Shown: positions 25,177-31,937 of the stretch, in pieces
Layout: the number at the start of each line of letters is the position of its first letter
Position numbering within the stretch: the stretch's first letter is position 1
Origin: Candidatus Saccharimonadota bacterium
GTDB taxonomy: Bacteria; Patescibacteriota; Saccharimonadia; Saccharimonadales; Saccharimonadaceae
Assembly: GCA_017519305.1 (NCBI GenBank)
Contig: JAFWSN010000004.1
Span: 1 to 51,548 of the forward strand
Reading direction: 5' to 3'
DNA: 51,548 bases
The notes under the pieces: generated by a model
Told to the model about the DNA's origin: nothing
What the model saw: only the letters and a program-made list of their open reading frames with translations
Databases searched by the model: none
Translations under genes and position numbers: made by a program

Positions 25177-25557
25177 TTAATTTTTTCCGGCGGTCACAAT
25201 TTCGTTAATTTTCTCTGCAAATGCTATCGTAAAATCTGCGCTCGTACCGTCGTAGTCGAAATCGTAAGGCACGTCGGCACTACCTATCTGTCCTTTGTCG
25301 TTTAGTGTCAGGATAGAGCAAACGCAATTCGTGGCCCAAAAATCGTCGGCGTTATCGTAGAACTCCACAATAAAGAACTTTACCGTATCTTCGTCTACGC
25401 CGTAATCGTCGTAGTCGCTCTTAGGTATTGCCCGGCTCGTAACCCTGACTTTCAGGCCCCGGACTTTGAACTTTTCCGTACCAAAGTCTACGGTCTTATT
25501 CAGGTAAGCGGCTTTCGCCTGGTCGCTGATTACCCGCTTAATCTCGTTCTCGTTCAT
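25177..25557 (-). CDS. Hypothetical acidic protein of the accessory module
   Basis: This 126-residue acidic protein (MNENEIKRVISDQAKAAY) has no recognised family, membrane segment or signal peptide. It has several DY and DD clusters (KSDYDDYGVDEDTVKFF). It is the last gene of a four-gene minus-strand set that runs from 26630 to 25177, set apart from the structural genes by its own promoter. Roles such as anti-defence or host takeover are possible from position alone. Confidence 0.65.
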   Translation of the reverse strand: MNENEIKRVISDQAKAAYLNKTVDFGTEKFKVRGLKVRVTSRAIPKSDYDDYGVDEDTVKFFIVEFYDNADDFWATNCVCSILTLNDKGQIGSADVPYDFDYDGTSADFTIAFAEKINEIVTAGKN

Positions 25558-25561
25558 AACC

Positions 25562-25801
25562 CTAAACCTTACTTTTGATTAACTCTACTAAATCTTTCCG
25601 GGTGTACTCGACTAACGTAGCATCATAGCCCTTTAAGTTAGCCACCCAATACCCGCGTACTAACAGATTCCCGCTTTTATCGCGTCTGCCGCCGTTCTCG
25701 GCCCATACGTCTTTGTAGTGCCATGTGCCTACGACGCGGGGGCAAAATGCCCCTACCTTAACTTCTATATCGCCATTCTGCTTTAGCGTTACCTTTGCCA
25801 T
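25562..25801 (-). CDS. Hypothetical protein of the accessory module
   Basis: This 79-residue protein contains FCPRVVGTWHYKDVWAENGG and ends with EYTRKDLVELIKSKV. The ending is similar to that of the next protein upstream (NTKKEVIALIKSIG), suggesting a shared C-terminal helix or common origin. Its leader has a GC-rich hairpin at 25818-25837. No function is known to me. Confidence 0.65.
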   Translation of the reverse strand: MAKVTLKQNGDIEVKVGAFCPRVVGTWHYKDVWAENGGRRDKSGNLLVRGYWVANLKGYDATLVEYTRKDLVELIKSKV

Positions 25802-25817
25802 AATGTTACGTTTTTGT

Positions 25818-25837
25818 GGCGGGGCTTACACCCCGCC
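25818..25837 (-). promoter_or_regulatory. GC-rich hairpin in gene leader
   Basis: GGCGGGG pairs with CCCCGCC around a loop of six bases. It lies about 17 bases before the ATG of the downstream gene and is followed by an A-rich stretch on the coding strand (ACAAAAACG). There is no U-run after it in the direction of transcription, so it is not a standard terminator. Confidence 0.55.
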
Positions 25838-25847
25838 GGGTTAATAC

Positions 25848-26234
25848 TCAAATCTTGAAAATGCCAATACTCTTAATCAGGGCTATAACCTCTTTCTTAG
25901 TGTTGAGGCTCTTAGGTATCTCCGTACCGTTGGCACTCTTACCGTATTGCTTACCGTTGCAAAGTTCGTAAGCCTTGCCGCCCAATGGGTCTTTTCTTAC
26001 CGCCCATTGTACGGCCCCGTACCTGATAGTCCAATACGTACCGCCTCCAAATGGCATAGCGTGGCCCTTATCGTCGCTCCATGACTTGCAGCACCTCGCG
26101 GCCTCAATGTAGCGCGTACCGTCTGCGTTGTATAACTCTACCCGGTAGGCGGTGTTAATGCGCTTACCTGCTAACTCTGCCCTCTGTTGGGCTAACTGCT
26201 GCTGTACCTCTGCGGGTAATTCTTCAAACTTCAT
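25848..26234 (-). CDS. Hypothetical protein of the accessory module
   Basis: This 128-residue protein (MKFEELPAEVQQQLAQQRAE) has a helical N-terminus and a compact middle with YWTIRYGAVQWAVRKDPLGG. The C-terminal NTKKEVIALIKSIGIFKI resembles the end of the 79-residue protein downstream. No catalytic motif is visible. Its leader also carries a strong GC-rich hairpin. Confidence 0.65.
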   Translation of the reverse strand: MKFEELPAEVQQQLAQQRAELAGKRINTAYRVELYNADGTRYIEAARCCKSWSDDKGHAMPFGGGTYWTIRYGAVQWAVRKDPLGGKAYELCNGKQYGKSANGTEIPKSLNTKKEVIALIKSIGIFKI

Positions 26235-26249
26235 ATCTCTTTGGGTTTT

Positions 26250-26272
26250 GTGGCCGGGGTACAGGCCCCGGC
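26250..26272 (-). promoter_or_regulatory. GC-rich hairpin in gene leader
   Basis: GGCCGGGG and CCCCGGCC form an 8-bp stem with a loop of about six bases. On the coding strand it precedes ACAAAACCCAAAGAGAT and then the ATG at 26234. It belongs to a series of similar leader hairpins in this genome. Confidence 0.55.
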
Positions 26273-26279
26273 CCGGTTA

Positions 26280-26630
26280 CTACTTGGATAACTCCTTAGC
26301 TAACTCTATATTCTTTTCAAGGTCTGCGTATATCTTGGCAAAGTACGCGGTTGCCTCTACTACTTTAAGTATCACAACGTCGCCCCGGCCATTCCTGTAC
26401 GTACCGTTATTGGCTTCGTACTTCGCGGCTTTCTCGGTGTCGAATATTACAGGGTTGCCGCTTACAGGTGTCAGGGCTGCACCCTGAAAACCCTTACCCT
26501 CACCGACAAAAGCGTAGTAGGTATCGCCGCCGTAACCGGCCACTACGTAACCTTTGCTGCCTAACTTCTCGCCGATAGCGGCCTTTGCGCTCTCTAACTG
26601 CTCAACGATTGAGGTTCTTTTCTCTGTCAT
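26280..26630 (-). CDS. Hypothetical protein, first gene of the accessory module
   Basis: This 116-residue protein (MTEKRTSIVEQLESAKAAIG) has amphipathic helices at both ends and a glycine/tyrosine-rich middle (GYVVAGYGGDTYYAFVGEG). It is read from the minus-strand promoter at 26681-26712, divergently from an HTH regulator. No family was recognised. As the first gene of a separately controlled set it is a candidate for early or lysogenic expression. Confidence 0.65.
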   Translation of the reverse strand: MTEKRTSIVEQLESAKAAIGEKLGSKGYVVAGYGGDTYYAFVGEGKGFQGAALTPVSGNPVIFDTEKAAKYEANNGTYRNGRGDVVILKVVEATAYFAKIYADLEKNIELAKELSK

Positions 26631-26680
26631 ATCTACCGGCTTAACCGTGTTGCCGTAGGGCTTAATTGTTTAATCTGCTG

Positions 26681-26712
26681 CAAAGGTATAGTTTTTTCTG
26701 TACTCTACCAAA
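26681..26712 (-). promoter_or_regulatory. Promoter for the leftward accessory genes
   Basis: On the minus strand the site reads TTTG, 20 bases, TACCTTTG, fitting the Bacteroidetes consensus. It points to the gene starting at 26630. It lies back to back with the rightward promoter of the HTH gene. Confidence 0.65.
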
Positions 26713-26749
26713 CTTTTAAGTAAGAAAATACTATCTATTAACATTATTT

Positions 26750-26769
26750 AGTATAGAAAACACTATACT
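26750..26769. promoter_or_regulatory. Palindromic operator candidate between divergent promoters
   Basis: AGTATAG and CTATACT form a perfect 7-bp inverted repeat spaced by six bases. It overlaps the expected -33 region of the rightward promoter and lies upstream of the leftward one. It is a natural binding site for the HTH protein encoded at 26820, which would make the module self-regulated. Confidence 0.5.
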
Positions 26770-26784
26770 TTAAGAAAAAAGCCG

Positions 26785-26792
26785 TATTTTTG
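26785..26792 (+). promoter_or_regulatory. -7 element of the rightward HTH gene promoter
   Basis: TATTTTTG matches the Bacteroidetes -7 consensus TAnnTTTG, 27 bases before the ATG at 26820. A clear TTTG box at -33 is missing; that region overlaps the palindrome at 26750-26769. This promoter position argues for the ATG at 26820 rather than the TTG further upstream. Confidence 0.5.
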
Positions 26793-26819
26793 CACCAAAA
26801 TTCAAAAATTCGTAGATTT

Positions 26820-27077
26820 ATGAGGATAAAAGCCGTATTGAAAGAAAAGCACCTGAAACAACAGGACTTGGCCGACAAAATGGGCGTAAGCCTGTCAGCG
26901 GTTAAACAAATGCTTAAAGCCGATTCCCTGACTACCGTAACGCTCGAAAAAATGGCGGTAGCCTTGGACGTACCCGTTTGGCAATTACTCGTTAGCCCTG
27001 CTGACGTTATACCGGCTACGGGCGTTACTATAAGCTGCCCGCATTGTGGCAAACCACTTAAAATTACAGGCGTATGA
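26820..27077 (+). CDS. Cro/CI-type helix-turn-helix regulator
   Basis: From the ATG at 26820 the product is 85 residues. It contains a HTH of the XRE/Cro type: LKQQDLADKMGVSLSAVKQM (about 12-31), then LTTVTLEKMAVALDVPVWQL. The C-terminus holds a CPHCGKPL zinc-ribbon-like CxxC. It probably represses or balances the divergent promoters. It is the first gene of a three-gene plus-strand operon embedded in minus-strand late genes. An upstream TTG would place the start inside the promoter and is rejected. Confidence 0.88.
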   Translation: MRIKAVLKEKHLKQQDLADKMGVSLSAVKQMLKADSLTTVTLEKMAVALDVPVWQLLVSPADVIPATGVTISCPHCGKPLKITGV

Positions 27078-27220
27078 AAAGGATAGACGAATTAAGGCAA
27101 AGATTGGATGCCGTGTTAGACGAATTTAGCGACGTACCTTTAGAGGAAATCGCCGACGAATTAGACTACCGGGCTTCGGAATATCAGCGCAAAGCAAATC
27201 TTAGCGACTGCCAACAATAA
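27074..27220 (+). CDS. Small hypothetical protein of the regulatory operon
   Basis: This 48-residue acidic helical protein (MKRIDELRQRLDAVLDEFSD) starts inside the stop codon of the HTH gene (ATGA overlap) and ends six bases before the next gene. The tight coupling supports real translation. No family was recognised. It may partner one of the DNA-binding proteins beside it. Confidence 0.7.
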   Translation: MKRIDELRQRLDAVLDEFSDVPLEEIADELDYRASEYQRKANLSDCQQ

Positions 27221-27226
27221 GCGCGT

Positions 27227-27472
27227 ATGAGTAGTGAATTACTGCAATATCGTTACGACGTGCTGGCCTCCCTGTATTGGATTCCCTGCACCCTGAAAGA
27301 ATTAGCGGAAAGGGATTTTTGTAAGAACTTGCCAACTTGGTATATTGACCAAATACTACTAAAGTTGGAAAGCCTCGGACTTGTCGTTAAACGCAAAGAC
27401 GGCGTTTATAAGGCCATCAAGGGCAAAGCCAAAAAGGTACTAAACCAACGGGGCTACGAAATAGACGATTAA
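27227..27472 (+). CDS. Winged-helix-like DNA-binding protein
   Basis: This 81-residue protein (MSSELLQYRYDVLASLYWIP) has a helix-turn-helix plus wing pattern: LKELAERDFCKNLPTWYIDQILLKLESLGLVVKRKDGVYK. The last part, LE-LGLV-K-DGVYK, is typical of winged helix wings. It is probably a transcription factor of the module. It ends just before a strong bidirectional hairpin terminator. Confidence 0.7.
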   Translation: MSSELLQYRYDVLASLYWIPCTLKELAERDFCKNLPTWYIDQILLKLESLGLVVKRKDGVYKAIKGKAKKVLNQRGYEIDD

Positions 27473-27474
27473 AG

Positions 27475-27497
27475 ACGGCGGGTTAGATGCCCGCCGT
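27475..27497. terminator. Convergent hairpin terminator
   Basis: ACGGCGGG (27475-27482) pairs with CCCGCCGT (27490-27497) around a 7-base loop. It lies between the end of the plus-strand regulatory operon (27472) and the end of the minus-strand terminase gene (27503), where transcripts meet. The flanking T content is modest, so efficiency is uncertain. Confidence 0.65.
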
Positions 27498-27502
27498 TCC
27501 TG

Positions 27503-29248
27503 TTATCGCTCGTAAGAATAGAGTTGCCCTAAAGTCATTAGCATAGTTATTGTACCGTCTATTTTGCGATACTGCGAAATCTTCAAAGGCTTTTTGTTTT
27601 CCAACCTATCTTCGTCTATAACGCAATTAGTCAGGCAATAGACGTTAATAGGGTTATTGTTAAAGACTATCTGCGCCGGTTCTGCGTAGGCTAACATTTC
27701 AAACGATTCTACAGGTAGGTTGAAATTGCCGTAGGTCTGGCCGTAAGGTATCAACACCCCGGACGCTCCGGCGGTAGATAGGATATTAACTAAGTCCTTT
27801 GCCTTATACCCGTCGTAGCCTATGCGGATAATCTTAACCAACTTAGTACGCCGTATAATATCGTCGGCAATTCGTCTAACGTCTATGCGCTTTCCCTTGG
27901 TAAATATCAGGTGGCCCGCTTCGTGCCAAATACGGTATAGTTGTTCGTTGGGATGCCCCTTTAACGCGCCAATGGGAAAATAGTAGTCTGTGTGGCAATA
28001 GAAACGCTTTGTTTCCTTGGAATAGACGGTATAAGATACTGCGCTGAAATCATCATGCACGGATAGGTCAAAGGCTACGGCGCAATCAGGATGCCCGGTT
28101 ACGTGGTCTATATCAAAGTCGCCCAACAGGTCGTTAGCATCTTCAAAGCCAAACCACGTTTTGACCTCGTTAATGGTAAATATGTTAAGTAACTTGGTAC
28201 GGAAAACCAACATATTTTCGGCTGATAGTTGGGCGTTCTTCCATTCTATTTCGTAGTAATCATCTTGCACCGTAATACCCAAATGGGGCTGCACCTTTGA
28301 CCATGTGGCCGGGTCGCCCTCTTCATCGTCTACGTCAGGCATAAACAAATCGGCAAACATATAATCGTTTTCGCCCTCGCCCTCCAATATCTTCTTAACG
28401 CCCTCCAATTCATTGTAGCACGGCCCCTCTATTACGTCGCTGGCCGTTGTAATGATAACCGTTAGCGGGTTACGGCGTGGCCCCATAGAGGACGTAAGCG
28501 TATTCTTTAAGTCTGCGCCTGACTTGTTGGCCGTGTCTCTCGCCTGTGAATATTCATCTATAATGGCCAACGATGCAAACAGGCCGTCTTTGGTCTGCGC
28601 GTTGGACGTAAGGCACTGTGCTAAACTCTCCCGGCCCCGGTCTCTGAACGTCACCGTTTCACGGTTAATTCTGAAATGCCTTTGGCGCGGGTCTAAGTCA
28701 AACATTATATGCCTGACTTCGTTAAAGCATTTTTTCGCCTGGTCGTAAGAATTGGCCCCTACGTAGGCTTCTGCGTTATAGTCACCAAACAGCATATCGT
28801 CAACGGCCAAAAACGCCGCAAAGGTCGTTTTACTGAACTTTCGCGGTACGAATATGTAGACGGTACGGATAAGCCTACGACCATCAGGACGGGCAAAGCC
28901 GAAAATATTAGCCATCTGAAAGACTTGCACCGGCGTTAGTTTGTAACGCCTACGCCCGGACGTTCCACTAAATTTCAATTTCTCGTAAAGCCTGATTTTC
29001 TTCTTTACGCGCTTGGGCTTCCAAACCCACTTATCGAGCATTTGGAAAAACCGGCGTATCTTCAATAACTCGTAGAGGTTATGGCCGTCGGGATTATCTA
29101 TAACGCTCAAAACGTAGTCTGTCATACGCTTGTCGGTCTCTGTAAGCGCATAACTATAGCGGGTAAGGTAATTGTCGCGGTTAGCCTGTAACTCGGCGGC
29201 TACTTCGTCTTTTAATTGCCTTTTCTTGGCTTTCTCTTCCTGTGTCAT
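27503..29248 (-). CDS. Terminase large subunit
   Basis: This 581-residue protein has both domains of a phage packaging motor. The ATPase part has VPRKFSKTT (134-142) at the Walker A position and IIDE (229-232) as Walker B, followed by the coupling motif TTASD. The nuclease part has FDLSVHDDFSAV near 390-402 and RIGYDGYKAKDLV later. It cuts and pumps DNA into proheads. It is of the HK97/Terminase_1 kind. The gene is separated from the portal by the accessory module, which is unusual. Confidence 0.95.
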   Translation of the reverse strand: MTQEEKAKKRQLKDEVAAELQANRDNYLTRYSYALTETDKRMTDYVLSVIDNPDGHNLYELLKIRRFFQMLDKWVWKPKRVKKKIRLYEKLKFSGTSGRRRYKLTPVQVFQMANIFGFARPDGRRLIRTVYIFVPRKFSKTTFAAFLAVDDMLFGDYNAEAYVGANSYDQAKKCFNEVRHIMFDLDPRQRHFRINRETVTFRDRGRESLAQCLTSNAQTKDGLFASLAIIDEYSQARDTANKSGADLKNTLTSSMGPRRNPLTVIITTASDVIEGPCYNELEGVKKILEGEGENDYMFADLFMPDVDDEEGDPATWSKVQPHLGITVQDDYYEIEWKNAQLSAENMLVFRTKLLNIFTINEVKTWFGFEDANDLLGDFDIDHVTGHPDCAVAFDLSVHDDFSAVSYTVYSKETKRFYCHTDYYFPIGALKGHPNEQLYRIWHEAGHLIFTKGKRIDVRRIADDIIRRTKLVKIIRIGYDGYKAKDLVNILSTAGASGVLIPYGQTYGNFNLPVESFEMLAYAEPAQIVFNNNPINVYCLTNCVIDEDRLENKKPLKISQYRKIDGTITMLMTLGQLYSYER

Positions 29249-29252
29249 ACTC

Positions 29253-29660
29253 TTATTTTATTTCAGGTCTTGGTATATCAGGCGCAATTATTTTGCTCTT
29301 TTCGCGCCGGGCTATCCACTTAGCCATTTTCAGGTCTACCGGCTTACGCTCCTTTTCTGTCAGGCGGTAAACGCCAATATGCCATGCAAAGAAACTTTCG
29401 ATAGTTGCGCCTTTGCTGTCTTTCCAACCGGGCAAAAGGTAGATGTAATCACAACGGGAAAGCTGCCAAAGGTCGTAGCATAATGCGACGTTGTAACCTA
29501 CCAACCTGTAGAGCCATTGCCAACGGCAAACCAAAAACTTACAGGGATTCACTACCCGGTAGCCGTTATCGGCCAACAGGCTTTCGGCCTTGGCAAACCG
29601 TGCCAAATACTCGATGCGGTCTAATCCGCTAATCGGGCCGCTGATATATATTTTCTTCAT
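29253..29660 (-). CDS. DUF4406 protein (nucleoside deoxyribosyltransferase-like)
   Basis: This 135-residue protein begins KKIYISGPISGLD, the signature of DUF4406, and continues with AESLLADNGYRVVNPCK and CDYIYLLPGWKDSKGATIE. The family resembles nucleoside 2-deoxyribosyltransferases and is common in phages, where it may act on nucleotide pools or derivatives. The gene sits between the two terminase subunits. Confidence 0.85.
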   Translation of the reverse strand: MKKIYISGPISGLDRIEYLARFAKAESLLADNGYRVVNPCKFLVCRWQWLYRLVGYNVALCYDLWQLSRCDYIYLLPGWKDSKGATIESFFAWHIGVYRLTEKERKPVDLKMAKWIARREKSKIIAPDIPRPEIK

Positions 29661-29662
29661 AT

Positions 29663-30454
29663 TTAATCGTCGTTATCGTTAGAAAATTCTTCCATGAGTT
29701 TAGTAAGGCCGTCGCTTTCCGTTGGCTTACGGTCTTTGCTATCGGTATTCATACCTAAAGCCCTCAACGCCTTTTGTGTCTGCGTTGTCAGGTCTAAGTA
29801 TAGTTTTTCCTTGGGGCTGATACTCTCGCGGTTGTTACCCTCGCGGGAAATCTCTACGTTTACGGCTCTGTGGCCACAACTAAAAATTTCCTCTGCAAGT
29901 ATTTCAGTCCTTACCATGAGTTGCGCCGTAATGGTGGCTTGCAAAGCCATTTCAGACGTGTATTTGCCTTGCTTTTTGAGCAACTTAACAATATACTGCT
30001 TTTTGTACCCGATACGCTTCTGTATAGCCGCCGTAGCCTCTGCCGTTCCGCTGTCGTAGGCCAAATCTACGCTGCCGCTTTCCTTGGCCCTGTTTTGCTC
30101 TGAACGGTTGTTTATGCGGTCTACCATCTTATCCACCGTCGTAGTACGCCCGGCGTTCATATCGGCTACCATTGCGCGGGCGTAGGTCTTTACAAACATC
30201 GGTACTTCGGCGTTGCTCTCTAAGTCTTTCAGCTCGTCAATATTCAGGGCTAACAGGGTTTCGTACCACGAAAAATATTCATCGCGGCTAATACCCTGAA
30301 ACGCCTTGGCCTTATCAGGCCCCATAAGTTTTTCCCGGTATTCAGGTACGCGGTTTCGGGGTCTGCCTTTCGGGTTGGTAATCTGGCCTTTCTGAAAAGG
30401 CTTGCGCTTTTCCAAATTTGCCAAACTATTAGGGTTCATCTTACGTTTCGCCAT
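29663..30454 (-). CDS. Terminase small subunit (probable)
   Basis: This 263-residue protein starts KRKMNPNSLANLEKRKPFQ, followed by KGQITNPKGRPRN, a pattern seen at the N-terminus of small terminase-like phage proteins. The middle is helical, with a basic stretch (IGYKKQYIVKLLKKQGKY) that may be part of DNA binding. It lies one gene upstream of the large subunit. It would recognise the packaging site. The call rests on the N-terminal pattern and context. Confidence 0.75.
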   Translation of the reverse strand: MAKRKMNPNSLANLEKRKPFQKGQITNPKGRPRNRVPEYREKLMGPDKAKAFQGISRDEYFSWYETLLALNIDELKDLESNAEVPMFVKTYARAMVADMNAGRTTTVDKMVDRINNRSEQNRAKESGSVDLAYDSGTAEATAAIQKRIGYKKQYIVKLLKKQGKYTSEMALQATITAQLMVRTEILAEEIFSCGHRAVNVEISREGNNRESISPKEKLYLDLTTQTQKALRALGMNTDSKDRKPTESDGLTKLMEEFSNDNDD

Positions 30455-30492
30455 ATCAATTATATTTTGCTACTTATTCAACTATTAAGGGT

Positions 30493-30511
30493 GCGGGCGT
30501 ATTAGGCCCGC
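30493..30511 (-). promoter_or_regulatory. GC-rich hairpin in terminase leader
   Basis: GCGGGC and GCCCGC pair around a 7-base loop. On the coding strand it is followed by an A/T-rich leader and the ATG at 30454. It also lies just after the stop of the small SSB-tail-like ORF. Confidence 0.5.
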
Positions 30512-30519
30512 TCCCCGGA

Positions 30520-30645
30520 TTAAAACGGCACGTCTGCGCCTCCACCTGACGGCGCGGCAAACGGCATATCGTCGTAACGATTTGACGCTGCGCTGCCGCC
30601 ACTCCCACCGCTGCCGGTGTGTCCGTTTCCTGCTTGGTTGCTCAT
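30520..30645 (-). CDS. Short Gly/Ser-rich ORF ending in SSB-like C-terminal tip
   Basis: This ORF encodes 41 residues: a Gly/Ser-rich linker (GHTGSGGSGGSAAS), then RYDDMPFAAP and a final GGGADVPF. An acidic stretch ending in Pro-Phe is the hallmark of the C-terminal tip of single-strand DNA-binding proteins, which recruits repair and replication enzymes. No OB-fold precedes it. Its ATG lies five bases after the stop of the PLD-like gene, and an A8 run before that stop would fuse the two by a -1 shift. It is either a free peptide or the tail of a fusion protein. Confidence 0.6.
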   Translation of the reverse strand: MSNQAGNGHTGSGGSGGSAASNRYDDMPFAAPSGGGADVPF

Positions 30646-30650
30646 AGCGT

Positions 30651-31439
30651 TTACGGATTTTTTTTGTTAGACTTTTCGCCTCCTATCTCCTGCCAAAGTT
30701 CCCGGCGATTAGAAACTTTATTAACGGTGGCATACCGCTCTATTATACCGTCGTAGATGCCTACGTAGAAATCGTATAACTCCGGGTTTTCTTCGATGGT
30801 GAAAGCCTCCACGTTACCGCTACTGCGCAAATTCGCGCTACCGTGTATCACTATCTTACGGCCTCCGCGTGTCTCAAAGGCTATCACCTTGGTATGAACG
30901 AAAGCAACGGCCATTTGAAATTTATCGTCTATATCCAAACGCTTGTAGACGTAGGGTATTAACTTGTATCTTTCGTGGCTATAGAAATAGTGGCTAATTA
31001 CTAAGTCTAACCGCTCTATCCAACCTTTAGCCATCAGGTTATGAAAACTATCGACGTTGTTTTCTGATAGCGAAAGCGTAGATACTATCATACGTTTGCA
31101 GACGGCTTTTTGTGCTATCAAATAGGCTTCTATAAAGTCGCCAAAAATGAAACTGCCATTAACCACTACGTCGGCACGCTCTCCAAAGTCTAACCGCAAT
31201 TCACGGGCAAGTTTGACCGCATTTTCGTAGGCGTAAAACCCTTTGGGCTTAACGTACACTTTCGGTTTCAGGTAGCGGGTTTCCTCTGAATACTTTTGTT
31301 TCCCGTTCACATCAAAGAAATTTAGGTTAAGGTCTTTCAACTCTAACCCAACGTCGCCAAAGTCCAGGCTTTGCAGTTGTATTTCTTCAACGGCCATAAC
31401 CGAAACGTCGGCCTTGCTTTTTCTACGTCTTTTTTCCAT
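30651..31439 (-). CDS. Phospholipase D-like (HKD-type) protein
   Basis: This 262-residue protein contains AFVHTKVIAFETRGGRKIV, then IHGSANLRSSGNVEAFTIEE, which fits a single HxK...GSxN...E motif of the PLD superfamily (about residues 180-218). Members include nucleases and lipases, and a phage copy near the packaging genes is more likely a nuclease. PLD enzymes usually work as pairs of HKD motifs, so it would act as a dimer. The gene ends in an A8 run (30656-30666 region), where slippage would extend it by an SSB-like tail. Confidence 0.75.
   Translation of the reverse strand: MEKRRRKSKADVSVMAVEEIQLQSLDFGDVGLELKDLNLNFFDVNGKQKYSEETRYLKPKVYVKPKGFYAYENAVKLARELRLDFGERADVVVNGSFIFGDFIEAYLIAQKAVCKRMIVSTLSLSENNVDSFHNLMAKGWIERLDLVISHYFYSHERYKLIPYVYKRLDIDDKFQMAVAFVHTKVIAFETRGGRKIVIHGSANLRSSGNVEAFTIEENPELYDFYVGIYDGIIERYATVNKVSNRRELWQEIGGEKSNKKNP
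30659..30666 (-). promoter_or_regulatory. Candidate -1 frameshift site (A8 run)
   Basis: Near its stop the PLD-like gene reads AAC AAA AAA AAT CCG TAA on the coding strand. The heptamer A AAA AAT fits the X XXY YYZ pattern for -1 slippage. A shift by -1 reads through the stop and enters the SSB-tail ORF in frame. A short GC-rich pairing (CACCG with CGGTG) lies about 35 bases downstream. Confidence 0.45.
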
Positions 31440-31542
31440 AATTCAAAATCGTACTAACTAAAACCGGCTTACCCCCACGGCCCCAAAAAACCACTCACGC
31501 ACGGAGAAAGGGATGGGCGAGGTTCAACCGGGGTAGGGAGTG
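31440..31542. other. Non-coding segment near packaging genes, candidate cos site
   Basis: This 103-bp gap between the HNH gene and the PLD-like gene holds runs such as CCCCCACGGCCCC and GAAAGGGATGGGCGAGG and no ORF of note. HNH proteins next to terminases are linked with cos packaging, and cohesive-end sites often lie nearby. I see no defined nick site, so this is only a candidate. Confidence 0.25.
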
Positions 31543-31917
31543 TTAAAAAATGACCGCCCCCTTTAACATTTTTAACAATATTAAACAAATGAGGAATTTT
31601 TTACAAAAACGCGCCATCTGTTCGGATGCCCGGCGTTTCGCGTGTGCCTTACCGCTACGGCCCATTTCAGTATGAGTAAGTACGTGGCAATCGTGGCACA
31701 AACTCCGCAAATTGTGAATATCGTACATAAGCGTTTCTTTCTCTCGCTGTGTCAATCCATCTTCTACGGGCGTTACGTGGTGTACTTCGGTAGCCTCTTT
31801 GGTTATGCCGTTTTCCTTGCACCTCTCGCAAAGCGGGTCACTCGTAAGTTTGGCCTTACGCAATCGTAGCCACCTGTTTTTGTGTATCATGCTAACGTAG
31901 TCTTTATCTTTTGCCAT
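31543..31917 (-). CDS. HNH endonuclease
   Basis: This 124-residue protein has the HNH pattern: CERCKENG and CHDCH as the two zinc-binding pairs, EVHHVTPV with the catalytic His pair, and DIHNLRSLCHDCH with the Asn and last His. Free-standing HNH proteins beside terminase genes help the large subunit in DNA cutting during packaging in many cos phages. The C-terminus carries a short hydrophobic stretch (FLICLILLKMLKG), which is odd for this family. Confidence 0.88.
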   Translation of the reverse strand: MAKDKDYVSMIHKNRWLRLRKAKLTSDPLCERCKENGITKEATEVHHVTPVEDGLTQREKETLMYDIHNLRSLCHDCHVLTHTEMGRSGKAHAKRRASEQMARFCKKFLICLILLKMLKGAVIF

Positions 31918-31937
31918 CGTCGTATATTGTTTAGTTG

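Noticed and set aside
26744-27052. Minus-strand ORF of 102 residues across the HTH gene
   Set aside because: The plus-strand frame encodes a clear HTH protein with promoter and operon context; the minus-strand ORF is its shadow.
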